A DNA stretch of 64,000 nucleotides, from contig OX419346.1 in NCBI GenBank assembly GCA_948470475.1, positions 4,186,231-4,250,230 of the forward strand, in the 5' to 3' direction. The notes below the pieces were generated by a model, which did no database searches, was not told the DNA's origin, and saw only the letters and a program-made list of their open reading frames with translations. The translations under genes and the position numbers were made by a program. Shown one piece after another: positions 25,596 through 38,465 of this stretch. Within the stretch, counting starts at the first letter, position 1, and the number at the start of each line of letters is the position of its first letter. This DNA is from Galaxea fascicularis (Eukaryota > Cnidaria > Anthozoa > Scleractinia > Euphylliidae).

Positions 25596-26492
25596 CTAGC
25601 ACCAGGGAGAACAAACCTGTCTAAATATGCTTTTCACTGCCTGTCTAACTTCACCTATCTTCCAAAAATAGAGAACCGGATTCAGGGAAGACTTTAAGTA
25701 AAACAGTGTTCCTGTAGATGTCCAAATAATGCAAACACTTTGTTGGCTCCATTCATTAGCGACTGTGACAATAAACGGAATATAACAAACCACCAGGGCC
25801 AACTGAATCCAAGCAATGCTAGAAACTGATTTCTTGTACCGTGTTATGTTGAAAAAAACTCTTATTTGGTTGCGCTGTTTTTGATTAGCATTTCCTTGCA
25901 CCCGAGCTTGATGTTGCCGCAGTTTGAGGAAAATTTTTAGGTGAGAAAAGATGGAGATGAGCACACATATTATCGCATAGATACTCGCTTCGGTGTACAT
26001 GACATCGCGGTTAAAAAATATAGACGACAATCCCACTAAGGCACAAATTAGCCAAAAACAAGCCATAACTATACTAACTCGCCTTAATGTGACAACCTGT
26101 CGGTACCGTATCCCTAACGACAGCGCGAGAAGCCTGTCCACGCTTATAGCGGTCGATGTAGAGATGGAAGTGCCGCACAGAATTAAACTGGAAACTGCTT
26201 CCGCCGCGGAAACGTAGAAAATGTTGTGTATCTTTGTGACACTAGACAGAATGGTGATGACAAATAGGGGCTGTGTGATGAGGCCAACGAGAAGATCCGT
26301 GACTGCAAGGCATCGAAACAACAGTTTCGTTGGTGGATGAACAGACGAAACTTGATGAAAAGCAATTAGAATCAAAACATTCCCCAGAGATGCGGCGCCG
26401 GAAAGACAAATGTTTAAAACGCTATAAATCACCGCCACTGTCTCTGGCAATGCACAGGTTTGTTCCAGCGCCCCTGAGTCATTGCCGACCAT
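25596..26492 (-). CDS. Class A (rhodopsin-type) GPCR, intronless
   Basis: An uninterrupted frame gives 298 residues from the first ATG at 26492 (MVGNDSGALEQT). The open frame continues further upstream but has no ATG there. Seven hydrophobic segments are visible. TM1 carries GNVLILIA, TM2 LAVTDLLVGL, the end of TM3 DRLLAL in place of DRY, TM6 VCYIPF with Tyr where CWxP has Trp, and TM7 NPVLY (the NPxxY motif). There is a glycosylation sequon at the N-terminus (NDS), and the short tail contains two cysteines that could be palmitoylated. The compact form with short loops resembles adenosine/melanocortin-like receptors that are expanded in cnidarians. The ligand cannot be read from the sequence. 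The gene at 28468-29412 is a close relative. Confidence 0.93.
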   Translation of the reverse strand: MVGNDSGALEQTCALPETVAVIYSVLNICLSGAASLGNVLILIAFHQVSSVHPPTKLLFRCLAVTDLLVGLITQPLFVITILSSVTKIHNIFYVSAAEAVSSLILCGTSISTSTAISVDRLLALSLGIRYRQVVTLRRVSIVMACFWLICALVGLSSIFFNRDVMYTEASIYAIICVLISIFSHLKIFLKLRQHQARVQGNANQKQRNQIRVFFNITRYKKSVSSIAWIQLALVVCYIPFIVTVANEWSQQSVCIIWTSTGTLFYLKSSLNPVLYFWKIGEVRQAVKSIFRQVCSPWC

Positions 26493-28467
26493 ATTGCTGG
26501 CGTGTTTAAAACAAAGAAATGTAGTCAGGTTAAAGATAAAACAAAATTGAGACAAGAGCCTTGTTAATTGGTGATGAAAAGACTGATGTACTCCCAAATC
26601 AGCGTTGGCGAAAGCACAAGGGTTAACAGTAAATGCGCATTGGAGATACAGTGGAACTAAACAAATTTCTTCAATGATCAGTTCTATTTAGCATGTATTT
26701 ATCTGCATGTTACTGATCATGGCATGACATGACAGGTTTTCTGTCTCTGTTCATCAACTTTTATCCCAAATTTGTTTTCTGTGCAGCTGTTTTCCGGGTT
26801 TGTTATCCAGGGTCAATGCGGGATATAAAAGTGTAAACTAAAATGAATATATTAGCTGTTTTAAAACAAAAAAGAAGAGCTGTAATTGAGCTACAGTTTC
26901 TCTTCTGTTTGTATTCTTCATTCATTATCAGGCTTGGAAGAAACTTCATTCATCTCTTTCAATGGTCGTAAAATTCAGCAAAACTAACTTAAAATCCGTA
27001 CCAAATGAAAAACTATGCTAGAAATCTTTATAATGACCTCCTTGAATGAAAAGAAAAGGTAAAATTTTACTGTAATTAAACTTTTATGTTGCTGCGCAGT
27101 GATAATCATATCTCTATATCATGTATCATCTAAAGAATTGAATGTCGCGTTCTGAAAAGTACAGAAAACGAGAGGCAACTTATATCGCGGTATGCGTTAC
27201 CTACAGTACTTTATTTTACAACCATAGACGGATCGCCCAAACTAACTGGTTTACAAACAATAACCACTGAAACCGTTGGCGACGACGGACAATAGAGAGA
27301 TTTGAGACCTTTAGCTACATGTTTTTCCGAGATTACCGCCAACCAAAACTCTCAAAATATCACATGACTCTGCCCTTGCCGTCACGTTTCACGTTTGCGG
27401 TTTCCGTTTTTACGCGGCAAGCACTCCTTCTAGCGGTAAGCGAGATACGGCAGAGTTTTAGGCTTAAACTTTACTACTCCACGTGGATGAAATATTGGTT
27501 CTTGCGTAGCTAAGCTCCTTAAATAATAACTTTTCATCGTTCCACGGTGACATATTTAAGGGTTTTCGGACGTTTCACGCGACGTTGTGCGAGTGCCGAA
27601 TGGAAAAGCAAACATGGTACCAGCAACACGTGTTTTTTGAGAAAGTGCACTATCGTCTTGCTAAATGCTCAGAAACGTCCTTACCTGTAACGGCAAACGG
27701 CTAACCTCAAACTCAGTTTGAGGTTTGCGTTTGAGAGAGCAAACCCGTAGCTAAAGGTCTCTATTAAGCATGACGTTACGTCAAACGGCAAACGGCAAAA
27801 AATGAAACTTTTGTGGTCTGTCTTCAGCTGTCTGTACAGCAGAATTAAAACATTTTTATTTGCGGTGAATAGCCGGAGACATTTGTCTATTTTTGTGTCT
27901 TGTAAACGTCATGCTTAAACTCTCTACCGACGAAAAACCGACGACGTACGAATACGCCGACGAATAAAAGACAGATTGAAACGTACCAATCACTACTTAC
28001 GGTCTTCGCTGGCGACAACTACATAGTTAACTGGCAGACGACCAGAAACATCGTCATATCATTGAACAGTCAAGTCATGGGCCCGACGGCACAAATCACT
28101 TGACTCTGATTAAGACTTCCGCTTAGATTGTCAATCTCATTAGCTTTCAAGTTCTCAGGACAATCGTGCTTCAGGCAAGTTAAGGGGTATGACTCAGCAG
28201 TTCAAAGTATTAACGAATTGCTCTTTATTCTAAACAGAAGATATTGACTCATCTTAAAATGAATTATTAAAGAAAAACACTCAAGTAAAGACTACCTACA
28301 CTCACGGACTAATATATCTTTATTATTTGAGAGTAAATTCCCCTAAATGATGAAGTTCGAAACGGGCAAATGTCAAATTTACGGCACAATTTAACAGGGA
28401 AACTTTCAATTCACCACAGAATTTGAAGAAGATACCGTTCCGTGTGACCATCCATTGAATTTACGGT
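26493..28467. other. Region between the two GPCR genes
   Basis: No coding exon was recognised. A probable MITE occupies 27290-27768. The rest is AT-rich unique-looking sequence that must contain the promoter of the 25596-26492 gene. Confidence 0.5.
27290..27768. mobile_element. MITE-like element between GPCR genes
   Basis: The ends pair over about 20 bp: gagacctttagctac on the left and gtagctaaaggtctc on the right. The interior has repeated gtttgcggtt and acggcaaac-type motifs and a short palindrome ctcaaactcagtttgag near 27707. It is non-coding. Confidence 0.6.
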
Positions 28468-29412
28468 TTATCGATTTGCCCATGAAAATTGAAACCAATT
28501 GTTTACAGTTGCCTTTGCGATTTGTCTTATTTCTTTTATCTTCCAGCAATACAGAATTGGGTTCAAAGACGAGTTAAGATAAAGCAGTGTTCTTGTCGCC
28601 GTCCAAACCATTTTAGCAGTCATTCCTTCCAGTCCATAAATCTTTATTATTGTCACAGAAACGACGAAAGGCCCATAGCAAGAAACCAATGCTAACTGTA
28701 CCCACGCTATACTAGAAACTGTACGTTTATATCGCTCTACGTGCAACACATAGTTACCTCCTTCGTTTCGTTGCCCTTGTTGGAAATTGTGCTGAACGTG
28801 ACAATGATGTTTTCGAAGTGTGAGAAAGATTTTCGTATGAGCAGAAATTGTTATCCCTACAGAAAGTATGGCTGTAAACAAAGATGCCGTGTAAGCGACA
28901 AATTTGCTGTAGAAAGAGTAAACAAACCCAGCTGACACTCCTGCCGCCCAAAAGCAGCTTATTACTAAACGAACTCGCTTTAATGTCGTAAGGTTCCTAA
29001 ACCGGAGCCCAGACAACAGGGCCATAAGCCTGTCGACACTTATAGCGGTCGCTGTAAAAATTGATACTGCGCCCAAGACAAAGCCTAAAGAGTCCTGTGA
29101 TTCGTCAATGTAGAACAAAATGTTCGTGTTTATCTGTGTGACAGAGCCCAATGTAGTGGTAGCATAGAGTGGCTGCAAAATAAGACCGACGCAGAGATCG
29201 GTGATCGCCAGACATCGAAACAACAGTTTCGTTGGTGGGTAAATAGAAGAGACTTCACGAAGAGCGATGAGGATCAAAACATTGCCTAAAGATGCAGTCA
29301 TAGAAAGGATGAAGTTTAAAACAGCAAAGAGTATGGCAAAACGGGCAGATAACATGTCCTCTTGTCTAACAGTATTTGTGAAGTTACCATCTCCTGTAAT
29401 GATGCCCTCCAT
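28468..29412 (-). CDS. Class A (rhodopsin-type) GPCR, intronless paralogue
   Basis: A single open frame of 314 residues starts at ATG 29412 (MEGIITGDGNFTNT, with an NFT sequon in the extracellular tail). Motifs parallel the neighbouring receptor: GNVLILIA in TM1, LAITDLCVGLI in TM2, DRLMALLSGLRFRNL after TM3 (DRY replaced by DRL), VSCYGPF in TM6 and NPILYCWKI in TM7. The shared block SIYPPTKLLFRCLAITD / SVHPPTKLLFRCLAVTD shows that the two genes are duplicates. It is a plasma-membrane receptor coupled to G proteins by family. The ligand is unknown. Confidence 0.94.
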   Translation of the reverse strand: MEGIITGDGNFTNTVRQEDMLSARFAILFAVLNFILSMTASLGNVLILIALREVSSIYPPTKLLFRCLAITDLCVGLILQPLYATTTLGSVTQINTNILFYIDESQDSLGFVLGAVSIFTATAISVDRLMALLSGLRFRNLTTLKRVRLVISCFWAAGVSAGFVYSFYSKFVAYTASLFTAILSVGITISAHTKIFLTLRKHHCHVQHNFQQGQRNEGGNYVLHVERYKRTVSSIAWVQLALVSCYGPFVVSVTIIKIYGLEGMTAKMVWTATRTLLYLNSSLNPILYCWKIKEIRQIAKATVNNWFQFSWANR

Positions 29413-32205
29413 TTTTCAGTCTTTGCCGCAAGTCTCGGAAAAGCTTTCAGCTTAGAAAACTGTGTTCCGTCTACTGGATGAATTACGAATGACTTCTAGA
29501 ATAATTTTAGGCATCAGTTTGTTCCTGTCAAAAGTGACCACCTGCTTTCGACAGTGTGTTTCTAGACGTAATTATCTTTCTAATTATTGTTTGCGTCACA
29601 CGTATTGGCCTTAATTTTGAGAAACTATTTCTAGTCTGAAGCAAGCCACGTCTATTGTAAATAACTCGGTTCAAACATTAGCCGTTTTAAACGATAGAAG
29701 AAAATTAACTTTATTTGGATACGTTTACTGTAATTATTCCACATTTCTCATTTTATAAGCTTTCCAGTGATATATAGTTTCCTGGGGTTTCATAAAAACA
29801 ATGAGCAAAGAAACATTTTTCCTAAAGGCACCTTCTTATCTCTCTCTCTCACATGTGCCCGGCTATAAGTTTTGAGACTTAAATAAAGTTATTATTATTA
29901 TTATTATTATTAATCGACAACATGAAAATACCAGCTTGTTGCTTCCAGCTGAAATCATCAAGCATACAATTGCAGTGGCAAATGATTTTCGTCCCTGTCA
30001 TGTATTCCCATTGAAGCAATTCTTTGCTGAAATGGTACTGTAAGTTGTGCTACTGGCTTACGGTCCCGAAGGGGAGGGGGGGGGGGGTTACTCCCTTATA
30101 TGGGCTATAGAGGTATGTGCAGCGCAAAAGGGTATGGTTTTTTAGCCGTTTTGGTCTGAATGAGGGTATCAATTTTGACCATTATGGTCTGAAATAGGGT
30201 ATGGTTTGTGCACTCTAATCTTGAATTGGCGGTGCATTATGCAACCTGCTTTATAGTGTGGAATTTTAATCTCGAAACACTGAACTGTTTCGTATTCTAC
30301 TTAATAAAAGCGTATATTAAACATTGCCTTCAACATTGGTCTGACCTAGGGAACTGATTATAAGGTAGGTCGTCTGAAATACGGTAGGGAAAATCACAGA
30401 GTTTGGTCTGAAATAGTATTTTGTGCTGATTTGCAGGGCAAATTCTGGTATTACTTTTAGTGTGTTTAAAAAGTTTTTTTGTTGTATTATTACGCGCAAT
30501 GGTAGGTTCTGAGAAAAAAAAGGAAATAATTGCGATTGTAAGGAAAAAAGAAGAAGAAAGAAACAAACACTATCATCTGATCTGTCTTAGTCTTATTTAG
30601 TTCTGTTCTGTTTACAACAATAAGAGTTTCTGGATAAACTAAAGAAATATTGTTGTATTGACAAAAGGCCCCAGCAGCATGACAACTTGCATGCGTCAAC
30701 AAACCACCTGCTGTCGCCAAGGTCAGTCCGCACAGCAAATATCAGTGTGTTTCCTGTTAGCCCGGGGAGGAGGGGGAGGGGGGAGAATGGTTGGGGGAAG
30801 GGGCGATGGGGGAGGGGGGAGAGGGGAGAGTTGGAAAACGCAGATGACTCAAAACATACTCGCTCTCGCAATTTCCACATTAGACGTTACGTTACAGCTT
30901 TTTGCTAACCTAAAACACCGAATGCCCTATCTTTCTTGTCACTCTAGCTGTCAACAAGCATTTGCACTCGAATTTGGTAGGTATTTTGTGATATTTAAGT
31001 GACTTTTCGAGCTATTTGCACTTTAGAAACCCTAAGCCTGACATACTTAAGCTGGGTTTTGGAGTCGAGGCAATCCTCTGAAGGAAAGCAGTAAGGGAGA
31101 GATTTGTCGGTCCCTGTCGACCCCCCGTCAGCTTTACTAAGTGCGCATGCGTATTATCATTAAAATTTATCTATTTTAAAAGGACTAACTGAGCTCGGCG
31201 TGCTAAAGGAGAGAGAAAGAAAATGTGGAAGGGAACTAAAGTAATGGAACTGAACTTTTACTGCAAATGCTGGCTGAGTGTGCGCTAGAAGGATTTTTTG
31301 TGTTGTAAACTCAAACAAAAATGCGTTTTTTTGGTGTCCAAGAGCGAGAAAGCATTTTGGTTTTGTAGCAGCACCAATGGTTATCTATTCGGTAGAAATC
31401 AGCAGCGGTAGTGAGTTTTTTGGCTGTTAAGACTCAAACATCAGTCTTAGAATTTTGCAGTAACAACGGTTCATTTCAACTTTTACATGTGTACAGTATC
31501 GGCCTCTGGCGACCAAAATAAAGGCGAACTGTGGAAAAAAGAGTTAAAGAGCGGATTTATAATTTCTGTAAAATGCAGTGGAAAGTTTATAGAGGCAATA
31601 ATTAAGCAAAAGGTACCGAAACGATGGTCAATCAACCTTTTATTTGTTCGAAGAGAAATATGCAGAAATTTATGTTGTTTTTTTTCCCAATATTTTTTTC
31701 TTCTTTTTTTCTTTCGCACAGGCTTTCAGTCAAAGAATTGACCTTTGTTTATATCATTTTCACTCTCTAATACAGCTGGAGAGCGGTTTTCAAATGAATC
31801 GCCAGCTATAGTACGTAATAATCGCATTAGTATCAGGTTTTGTGTGGAATACCTGAACATGTGCTCATGTATCCGAACATGTACCCTTTGGGTACCTATT
31901 TTCTTTACAGGTCGTTGATTGGTTGAAAATTAACTTCCCTCACTGCCACAGGCGATATGAAAGTAACATTTCGGATCCAGTTGGTATGCGTTGCTGATTT
32001 TTGGTAATGTTATGTTACTTTTGCGGCTTTTGTAAATAACTACAATGATTGATAGTTCTGCCTTTGGTTTTCTTGTTGACACTCAATTAAAAACCGCTTT
32101 CCCTTTAAACGCGACTATACATTTGAAAAATTGTCACAGAACAGTTACATCTTATTATTAGAACATCGGACTGGGTATTGAGGTCAATTCGCCATCACAC
32201 CCGAT
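29413..32205. other. Intergenic region of repeats
   Basis: It contains a (tta)n run near 29889, a reversed copy of the ccctatttcagacc repeat at 30065-30425, and a purine-rich run at about 30760-30830. Open frames in the G-rich part are compositional. No gene is supported. Confidence 0.55.
30065..30425 (-). repeat. Second copy of the ccctatttcagacc dispersed repeat, reversed
   Basis: In this orientation the motif reads ggtctgaaatagggta and recurs several times after a poly-G run. Flanking landmarks (ctgacctagggaactgatta, gggaaaatcacag) match the complement of the 18370-18775 element. It is non-coding. Confidence 0.7.
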
Positions 32206-35200
32206 CTAGGGGAATTTTTGCGGCGGAGGACCCATTCTAACTAGCACAATTTTTTTGAATACAAGGTAGACCAACAGTGCTCCTAGCAACAATCCGCACA
32301 CAATGCATGCAATGGCTACCCCAGCAACGGCTCCTGAAGATAAACGGCTCTTTTCTGGTGTAGGTGGCTCTTTGGGACAAAGCGATGACAAATCAAAGGG
32401 ATTTTTGGCAGGGTAGCGACTCTCGAACGAGTAGTAGTTTAGGTTAAGTTCGTATTCAAACGTCTCAGTGGCGTTGATCGTTATGTTTCCTTCTACCTCA
32501 AGTTTCACTGGAACCTAAAACCAAAAGCATAAGGCGGTTACTCTGGCGATAGATCGTCAAAAGATTTGTTCAATCAGTTACAATACGAATTGTAGCTTTT
32601 TAATTAACATTCATCAAAACTCAAACCAGAGTAGCATCAAACCATGTCTGATTGTCCACCTGGTTGTAGTATGAACCTGAACAAATGTTCACGAATTGTG
32701 ATCTGTGAGAAGTTGGTGTGTTGAATAACTCTAAAATTGAATTCCTATATCTAAGTTGTATTGTTTGAGCTTTGTTTGCTCCTGTGGTCTTAAGGAATAG
32801 GTTGGCATGACTTTCGGGTTTCAATTTTATTTTGGGAGGATATTGGGTCCCGAAAGCAGTGCTAAAGGTTGACGATATTTCTGTAGGAAGACAACCACGC
32901 CTGCTTAATTCATTTTATGATATTGTTAAGTGGGATGATTATCAACAACAACTGAAAAACGTCACTGTGTTTCCAAAATACCAAACGTAACAATGATTTT
33001 CTTACACTTGCATCTGGCATTAACGCTGGATATTTAGTAGAGGTAACCCCTTCATAGCTTCGCAACCACACCTACCTAATAATTCAAGTCTTCTTACCGG
33101 TTGCTCCTCTAAATTCTGTCCCCATTCTTCTCGTGTAAAATACCACCTCCAAACTGTTTCTGGCATTGCTTTATCAGGCCAATTAACCCTCTTCTGCAGC
33201 CACACATCGCACTGGACGCCTCTGGAAACAGCTCTACCCTGGTAAAATGGCCTCGCGTCCGGATCCTCAAACAATGCCAATTTACCAGACGGTGCAACAA
33301 TTACGTACCCGATATTTGTTTCCAACAATGTTGGCTGCCAGCTTGGTATTTTATATTCTTGACAACTACCTGGAATTAATAGATTTATAGTTCCAAACTG
33401 AGGATCTTCGCGGGGGTTGTGAGAGAAATCTGTTGTTCTTTGTCGCCCGAGTTGGTGGGAGGGTCAGAGTTCTTAAGGGGAGGGGAGGGAAGGGAAGGGA
33501 AGTCATTTGCCTTTGACATCAAGTGGAGTGGAAATCAGAGAAGAGTCGTTCAATCAGTTCAGCCAAGACAGGGAGAGGGTGTATCAAACATCAAAGTCAT
33601 TTACTTCCATGTTGCAGTGCGATAAAAAGTTTCTATCCAAGAATGCATGCCACAAATTGATTAAATACAGGGAATTAAGGTCGTTTGTATTCGGTAAAGA
33701 ATATGAAAATGTCTAGCCGTTTATAACACATTAGCAATCGAAGGCGCTCGGATGGAGGTCCTCTAACATCATGTCTTCCCCCCCCCCCCTTCCTTCTTCA
33801 ATGAGGAGAACAGCGACGATGATTGGTTTGTCAAGCAGAAATTTCGGTCATTTATGGAGAGATAAGACAATTTCATCTGGTGTCATACCAGCTCACCACA
33901 TGTAATTTAAATTTGTTAGCGCCCTTTTGAAATTTCTTACCAGTAGTTCTGTCATAAAATGTACTTGTCCTCGATTTCATGTCCCGGATGCGCGCTCCAG
34001 GCCCAGTTCCTTTGATCGCTTTCGGGTGAAGATCTGTGTCGACCCTGTACAGCTGCTTATCGAGATCATAATATTCCTGTGGAGGCAGATGAACATGCTA
34101 ACTAAAAAAAAAAAAAAGCTAACACTTATAAAATCGACGAGATGCCTTGTTTCAATAGAAAGCTAGTTATTTGTCAGCTAGAATTTATGTGCATGCGAAT
34201 TAATTGTTTGCCAAAAGTGAAATTTGTTTACTACAATCGGCAAGATGGGTTTGGGACGATTTTGATACCAACAAAATTCCTCAACGCAATTAGTAGTAGT
34301 GGAACAAGCTTCCTCTGAACTATACTTCACTTGGTACTACGTCGCACAGTACGGGGACAGATGGTCAGTCCATATCCAACCCTCCCCACCCAAGCAATAG
34401 ATACATAGCAAGACAGACCACTGCACCGGGAACTAGGTTACTTCCCTACTCTTTGCGATACTAGTGAGTGGGATTTTAACGTGTCTTTCACGTTTAACGA
34501 CTGGAAGTGAAGGGAATGAGGCTAAGTGGCTTAACATGACTGCCCGAAGAATTGAGGTCGATGTTGAATATACCGCAAGCAATTATGTTCTGACCCAAGT
34601 TTGTTGTCCAATCTGCGGTTTGAATCCTCGACCTTCCACCTAGCAGTCTGGTTGAAGTAGTCGGGCGGCAATGAAATCTGTTCCTCCTCAGATTTGATGT
34701 CTATCTACCTACCCGAACTGCATACACGAGATCAAAATCCTTGAACAGATATTCCAAGTTGACATCAAATCTCCGAGGTAGTTTAGGTAATGGAGGGGGG
34801 TGGGCTGCCCCCCAACACCACATTTCCCTTTGAACTTTAAAGTCGTTTTCGAGGAAGTAAAAGTCCACGAAAGTGTAGGAATGAATTATTCCTCCCGTCA
34901 GGCTGGGAGCGTTCTGTGGCCGTGCTTCCACGAGCACTGGGACGGGACCATTTCCAGAGGTGTGCCACCAGCCTTGAACAGAGAACCTGGGACAAGTTTG
35001 AGATGATGAAAACACCATGCAATGAATGAAAATTACTTTAGTTCAATTTCTACAAAAGCGAAAGACTGGCTCCCCACATAACCAAGTTCTTGGGAGCCAG
35101 CTCAAACGTCTCAGCCGCGCACATTTGATATCGAATGAAACACCGACTTACTGGACAGGTGTTTGATGTAAAATTTCCTGACACACCCAGTATCGACATG

Positions 35201-37766
35201 AAGAATGATTCTCGCAGTTTTATAAGTCCTGAATTTTTTTCAGGTGTCGGGGACTGGGCCAAGTTTTTTGTTGATTGTGTGACGAGAAGTGATTGACGTC
35301 AGGAAATTGTGAAATCTTTTTAATAAGCCTTGTATCTTAGAATAAGACGAGAATAGCCTTTCTACCTGTGATCGCGAGAACCTTTGACTGAGAACAAATA
35401 TAATTTCTATAAACCGAGTGACCTTGTTTGGATACTGTCTCCGCAACCGGAGAATCCAGCATACAGCCTCCTTTGCGTAGGCATAAATTGCGTTTACAAC
35501 TGCAAGGATCATTCTCCATTTCATTTCGTTTCATTTTCGCTATTGAGATATGATTTATTTCATATCATTCACACACCCAATTTCCTCACCACAAAGTACT
35601 TGTTAGCCAAACTCATTTAACATTCAGACTCTGCTGGTAACCAAGCTGACTCCCTCACTGAAAGGGAAAAGCAAAAAACTAAAAACTCACCAGTAATCCA
35701 TGGCTGTATCATTTTTACAAATTCTCCATCCTTTCACGGGGATATTCCTGACAATTTTCTTGCCAAGATATCTGGCGTTTTTCGTTTTGTTCTTGTAGAC
35801 GAGATCCAGCACAACAGTAGCACTGCAAGCGTCACCAATCAGCTTCAAGGAGCTTTCGTTTGGAGGAAAGCGACATCTATACCGTTGAAACCCCTGTTGT
35901 GTCCTACAGAAAAAGACCAACTCGTCTGCGTCAGCCATAGCATCTCTACTGATGGACTATCCTGGGTTATGTGTTAAATGGACCTCTTTCATAATGGCGG
36001 TCAAAAAAAGTATACTTTTGTCGCCTTGCTAATAGGCCTCACTAGCCTCATTTTATAACGAAAATTATTTTCAATTTTGCGCATCCTGCGAAGGTTAGTA
36101 AGGCTTATTAGCAAGAAAACAAAAGAGGATTTTTTGGGGCTGCCATTATGAAAGAAGTCCATTAAGTCGAGTGAGAAGCGAGATTCTTTTGATTTGACAA
36201 GGCTAAAAAAAGGGCCAAATGTCTAGGATAAAACAAGAAACCGCGATTATTTTGGGCGAAAACAATCGGATGAAATCCAAGCTACAACGTCTCTCTTCCC
36301 CTCTACACCCCCTCACCCCTTGTCATTCCCTCTTCAACCCTGAAGTACTTTACTGGAAACCTGCAAATGTTTAGGTGTTTCACTGTTGCAAACGGTGAAA
36401 CAGTTTAATATTATGGTTTGCATCTGGTAACAGGATCCTGTACAAACTAATCGCGCCCTTTTGCGAAAGAAAGATGCGGAGGCTTTTTGGGGGGTGTGAG
36501 AGAGGCTCAAGTTTGACAGGAATAAAATCGGCCTATGCCTTTCCTACCCTAAGCCAATTATACAACATCTATTTAATGTCAGTCAAAATGAATGGTCCTG
36601 GGATAAGATTTCATTTGTAGACACAAAGGTCATGAAATGTCAGAATCACATCGGGGTAAGATGGGGAACAGGGGGGGGGGGGGGGGGAGGAGCAAGACGA
36701 AACGCCTGCGTATATTTTATAGGTTGTTGTCGTTGGTACTTCACATCTTGGCCGTTTTTCGGACCTAGCTGTGGAAATCGTCTCACTGGTTTTTTTGGAC
36801 CATATAAAAGTTTCACATCAGTACGAAGGTCAACAAAACTGAGCAACAAATGAACTTGTTAAAATTCGTTTCGAACAATGAAACATTCATGCGCTGTCAT
36901 GGATTTAAAACAATACAATGTACCCGATTCCAGGTCATTATGGACAAAATATATACCCTTTTGCAGACCAAAATGGCTCCAAAACCATTTTCTACGAGGT
37001 GTAGATGCCTTAGGCCCTTCTGCACCAGGATAACACAATTTTCTCGTCCAATAATCAAGACAAAAATTGCCTCTACCAAATTTTTATTTTGACACAGGTG
37101 AATATCAGTATTTTTCGCTCTCCCGCTCCGCGACTGCGGAGTAAAATAGGTTATTTTGGCGCGCCACCGAAAACCTATCGCCTTCATAATTCGTTGATTG
37201 ACGTTTTACAGAAAGTCGTCGAGCTTTGTGGCGGGACGACGCCGCCTTTGAAGATTAGTGAGCTTTTTTTTAGTACGTCTGCACTTGTGATTTGCAAGTT
37301 TTGGCTACAAAACGTACCAAAGCGGATGGGTTATAAGAAATATCTTGGGATAATCCTTCCCCCCCCCCCCCCACCCCCTCCCCTTTCCCCTTCCTCCGAT
37401 GAGTCAAACAGCGACAATTTGATTGATCACAATTAACACTCACCAGTTGTAACTCCAGCAGTCACCAAGGAACACGTTGTCGATCTCGTTTTCCGGTTTG
37501 TCCCAGTACGACTCCCAGTCGTATTCGTTCGCTATCAAAGTGAACGCCCCTCGTTCTTTCTCGCCGTCGAATCGCTCGTCGACGAAGTACGTCTCATTTC
37601 TGTGACTCAGGCTGATCTCCATGCGGGTGTGGAAGAATGGCGGTGTGACATTTGTCGGAAACGACTCGTAATCGAGATCCTGCGAGTTACTGGTGCAGTT
37701 GAGAGCTGATGTAAGCTCTACAGCAAATGGCAAGCACAGGATAAGGGATAGTAGCGTCGAAAACAT
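32206..37766 (-). CDS. Type I membrane protein, tentative LolA-like-domain family (copy A)
   Basis: Exons: 37766-37444, 35903-35691, 34986-34713, 34076-33941, 33369-33076, 32880-32627, 32514-32206. Phases join into 600 residues. A signal peptide (MFSTLLSLILCLPFAVELTSA) is followed by a Cys-containing extracellular region with blocks IVRNIPVKGWRIC, PPPLPKLPRRFDVNLE, YYDLDKQLYRVD, QCDVWLQKRVNWP and VWRWYFTREEW. Near the C-terminus is a membrane span (AVAGVAIACIVCGLLLGALLVYL in two parts) and a short basic tail (FKKIVLVRMGPPPQKFP). The CDVW...WYF pattern recalls uncharacterised metazoan LolA-like-domain proteins, a tentative family call with no known function. An internal phase-0 donor at 33098 would skip the 32880-32627 exon in frame and give 508 residues. 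The head-to-tail neighbour 38466-42614 is a duplicate. Confidence 0.85.
35977..36163. mobile_element. MITE, family shared with 1622-1806
   Basis: A 187-bp element with terminal arms aatggacctctttcataatg and its near complement. Inner arms (gctaataggcctcactagcc and cttattagc) match the element at 1622-1806. It lies in the first intron of membrane-protein copy A. Confidence 0.7.
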
Positions 37767-38465
37767 AATGATAAACGAATTTGTTCTCTCCCGTCGTTCA
37801 CTAAGTTGCAACCCGTCAGAAGGTGCACGAGGTCATCTGGAGGGAACTGAGAAGGTTTTGTGGGATTGGCGTCTTGAATAGAATTTCTATTGATCGCGGG
37901 TGAGATATGCTTGCACGTGTCACTTTTCACTATTAGCGTGATATGAACAAAAGAAATTCGTGTCACTTCTAAAAGGAAATTTCGATGTCAAGTGGTGACA
38001 GCGAATATTGGTAAGTATTCGGCGTTGAAACTAGGGTTATCAGTGTTACTCGATCTGAGCAATGAGAAAATATTGAGGCTAAAAACATGAAGCAGAGATA
38101 TCCAAAGGACTCCTTTATTTAAATTTTACGCTATTTTGACATCACTGGTATCTCTTACGGACGACAAAGAAACAAGAACAAAAATGACCGGTTTGTTAAA
38201 GTTCCAACGGAGTTGCCCGATGCTGTTGTGAGAAATGCACGCGATTAATATTTCTCTGGCAGAGAAATATGTATATTAATACCAGAAATACGGCCAAGCG
38301 CTGGATCGGCCGCCCACGCAGTCGTGTTTAGGAGAGTCGTATTTCACCTGCTGGCATAGTAAACTACAAACCCAGATCAACAGCCGAACAGTTAGACACG
38401 CAGGCAGACAGACAGACATACATGTTCATTTAGAATTAGCCTGGGAGAGACTGGGCTTCAAGTGC
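37767..38465. other. Spacer between the duplicated membrane-protein genes
   Basis: This 0.7-kb gap must hold the copy A promoter and the copy B 3' end. A small palindrome tttctctggcagagaaat lies near 38252. No gene was found. Confidence 0.45.

Noticed and set aside
25596..26597. Longer 333-codon version of the first GPCR
   Set aside because: The extra 35 codons begin at TTG, not ATG. The first ATG is at 26492, right before an ordinary extracellular tail.
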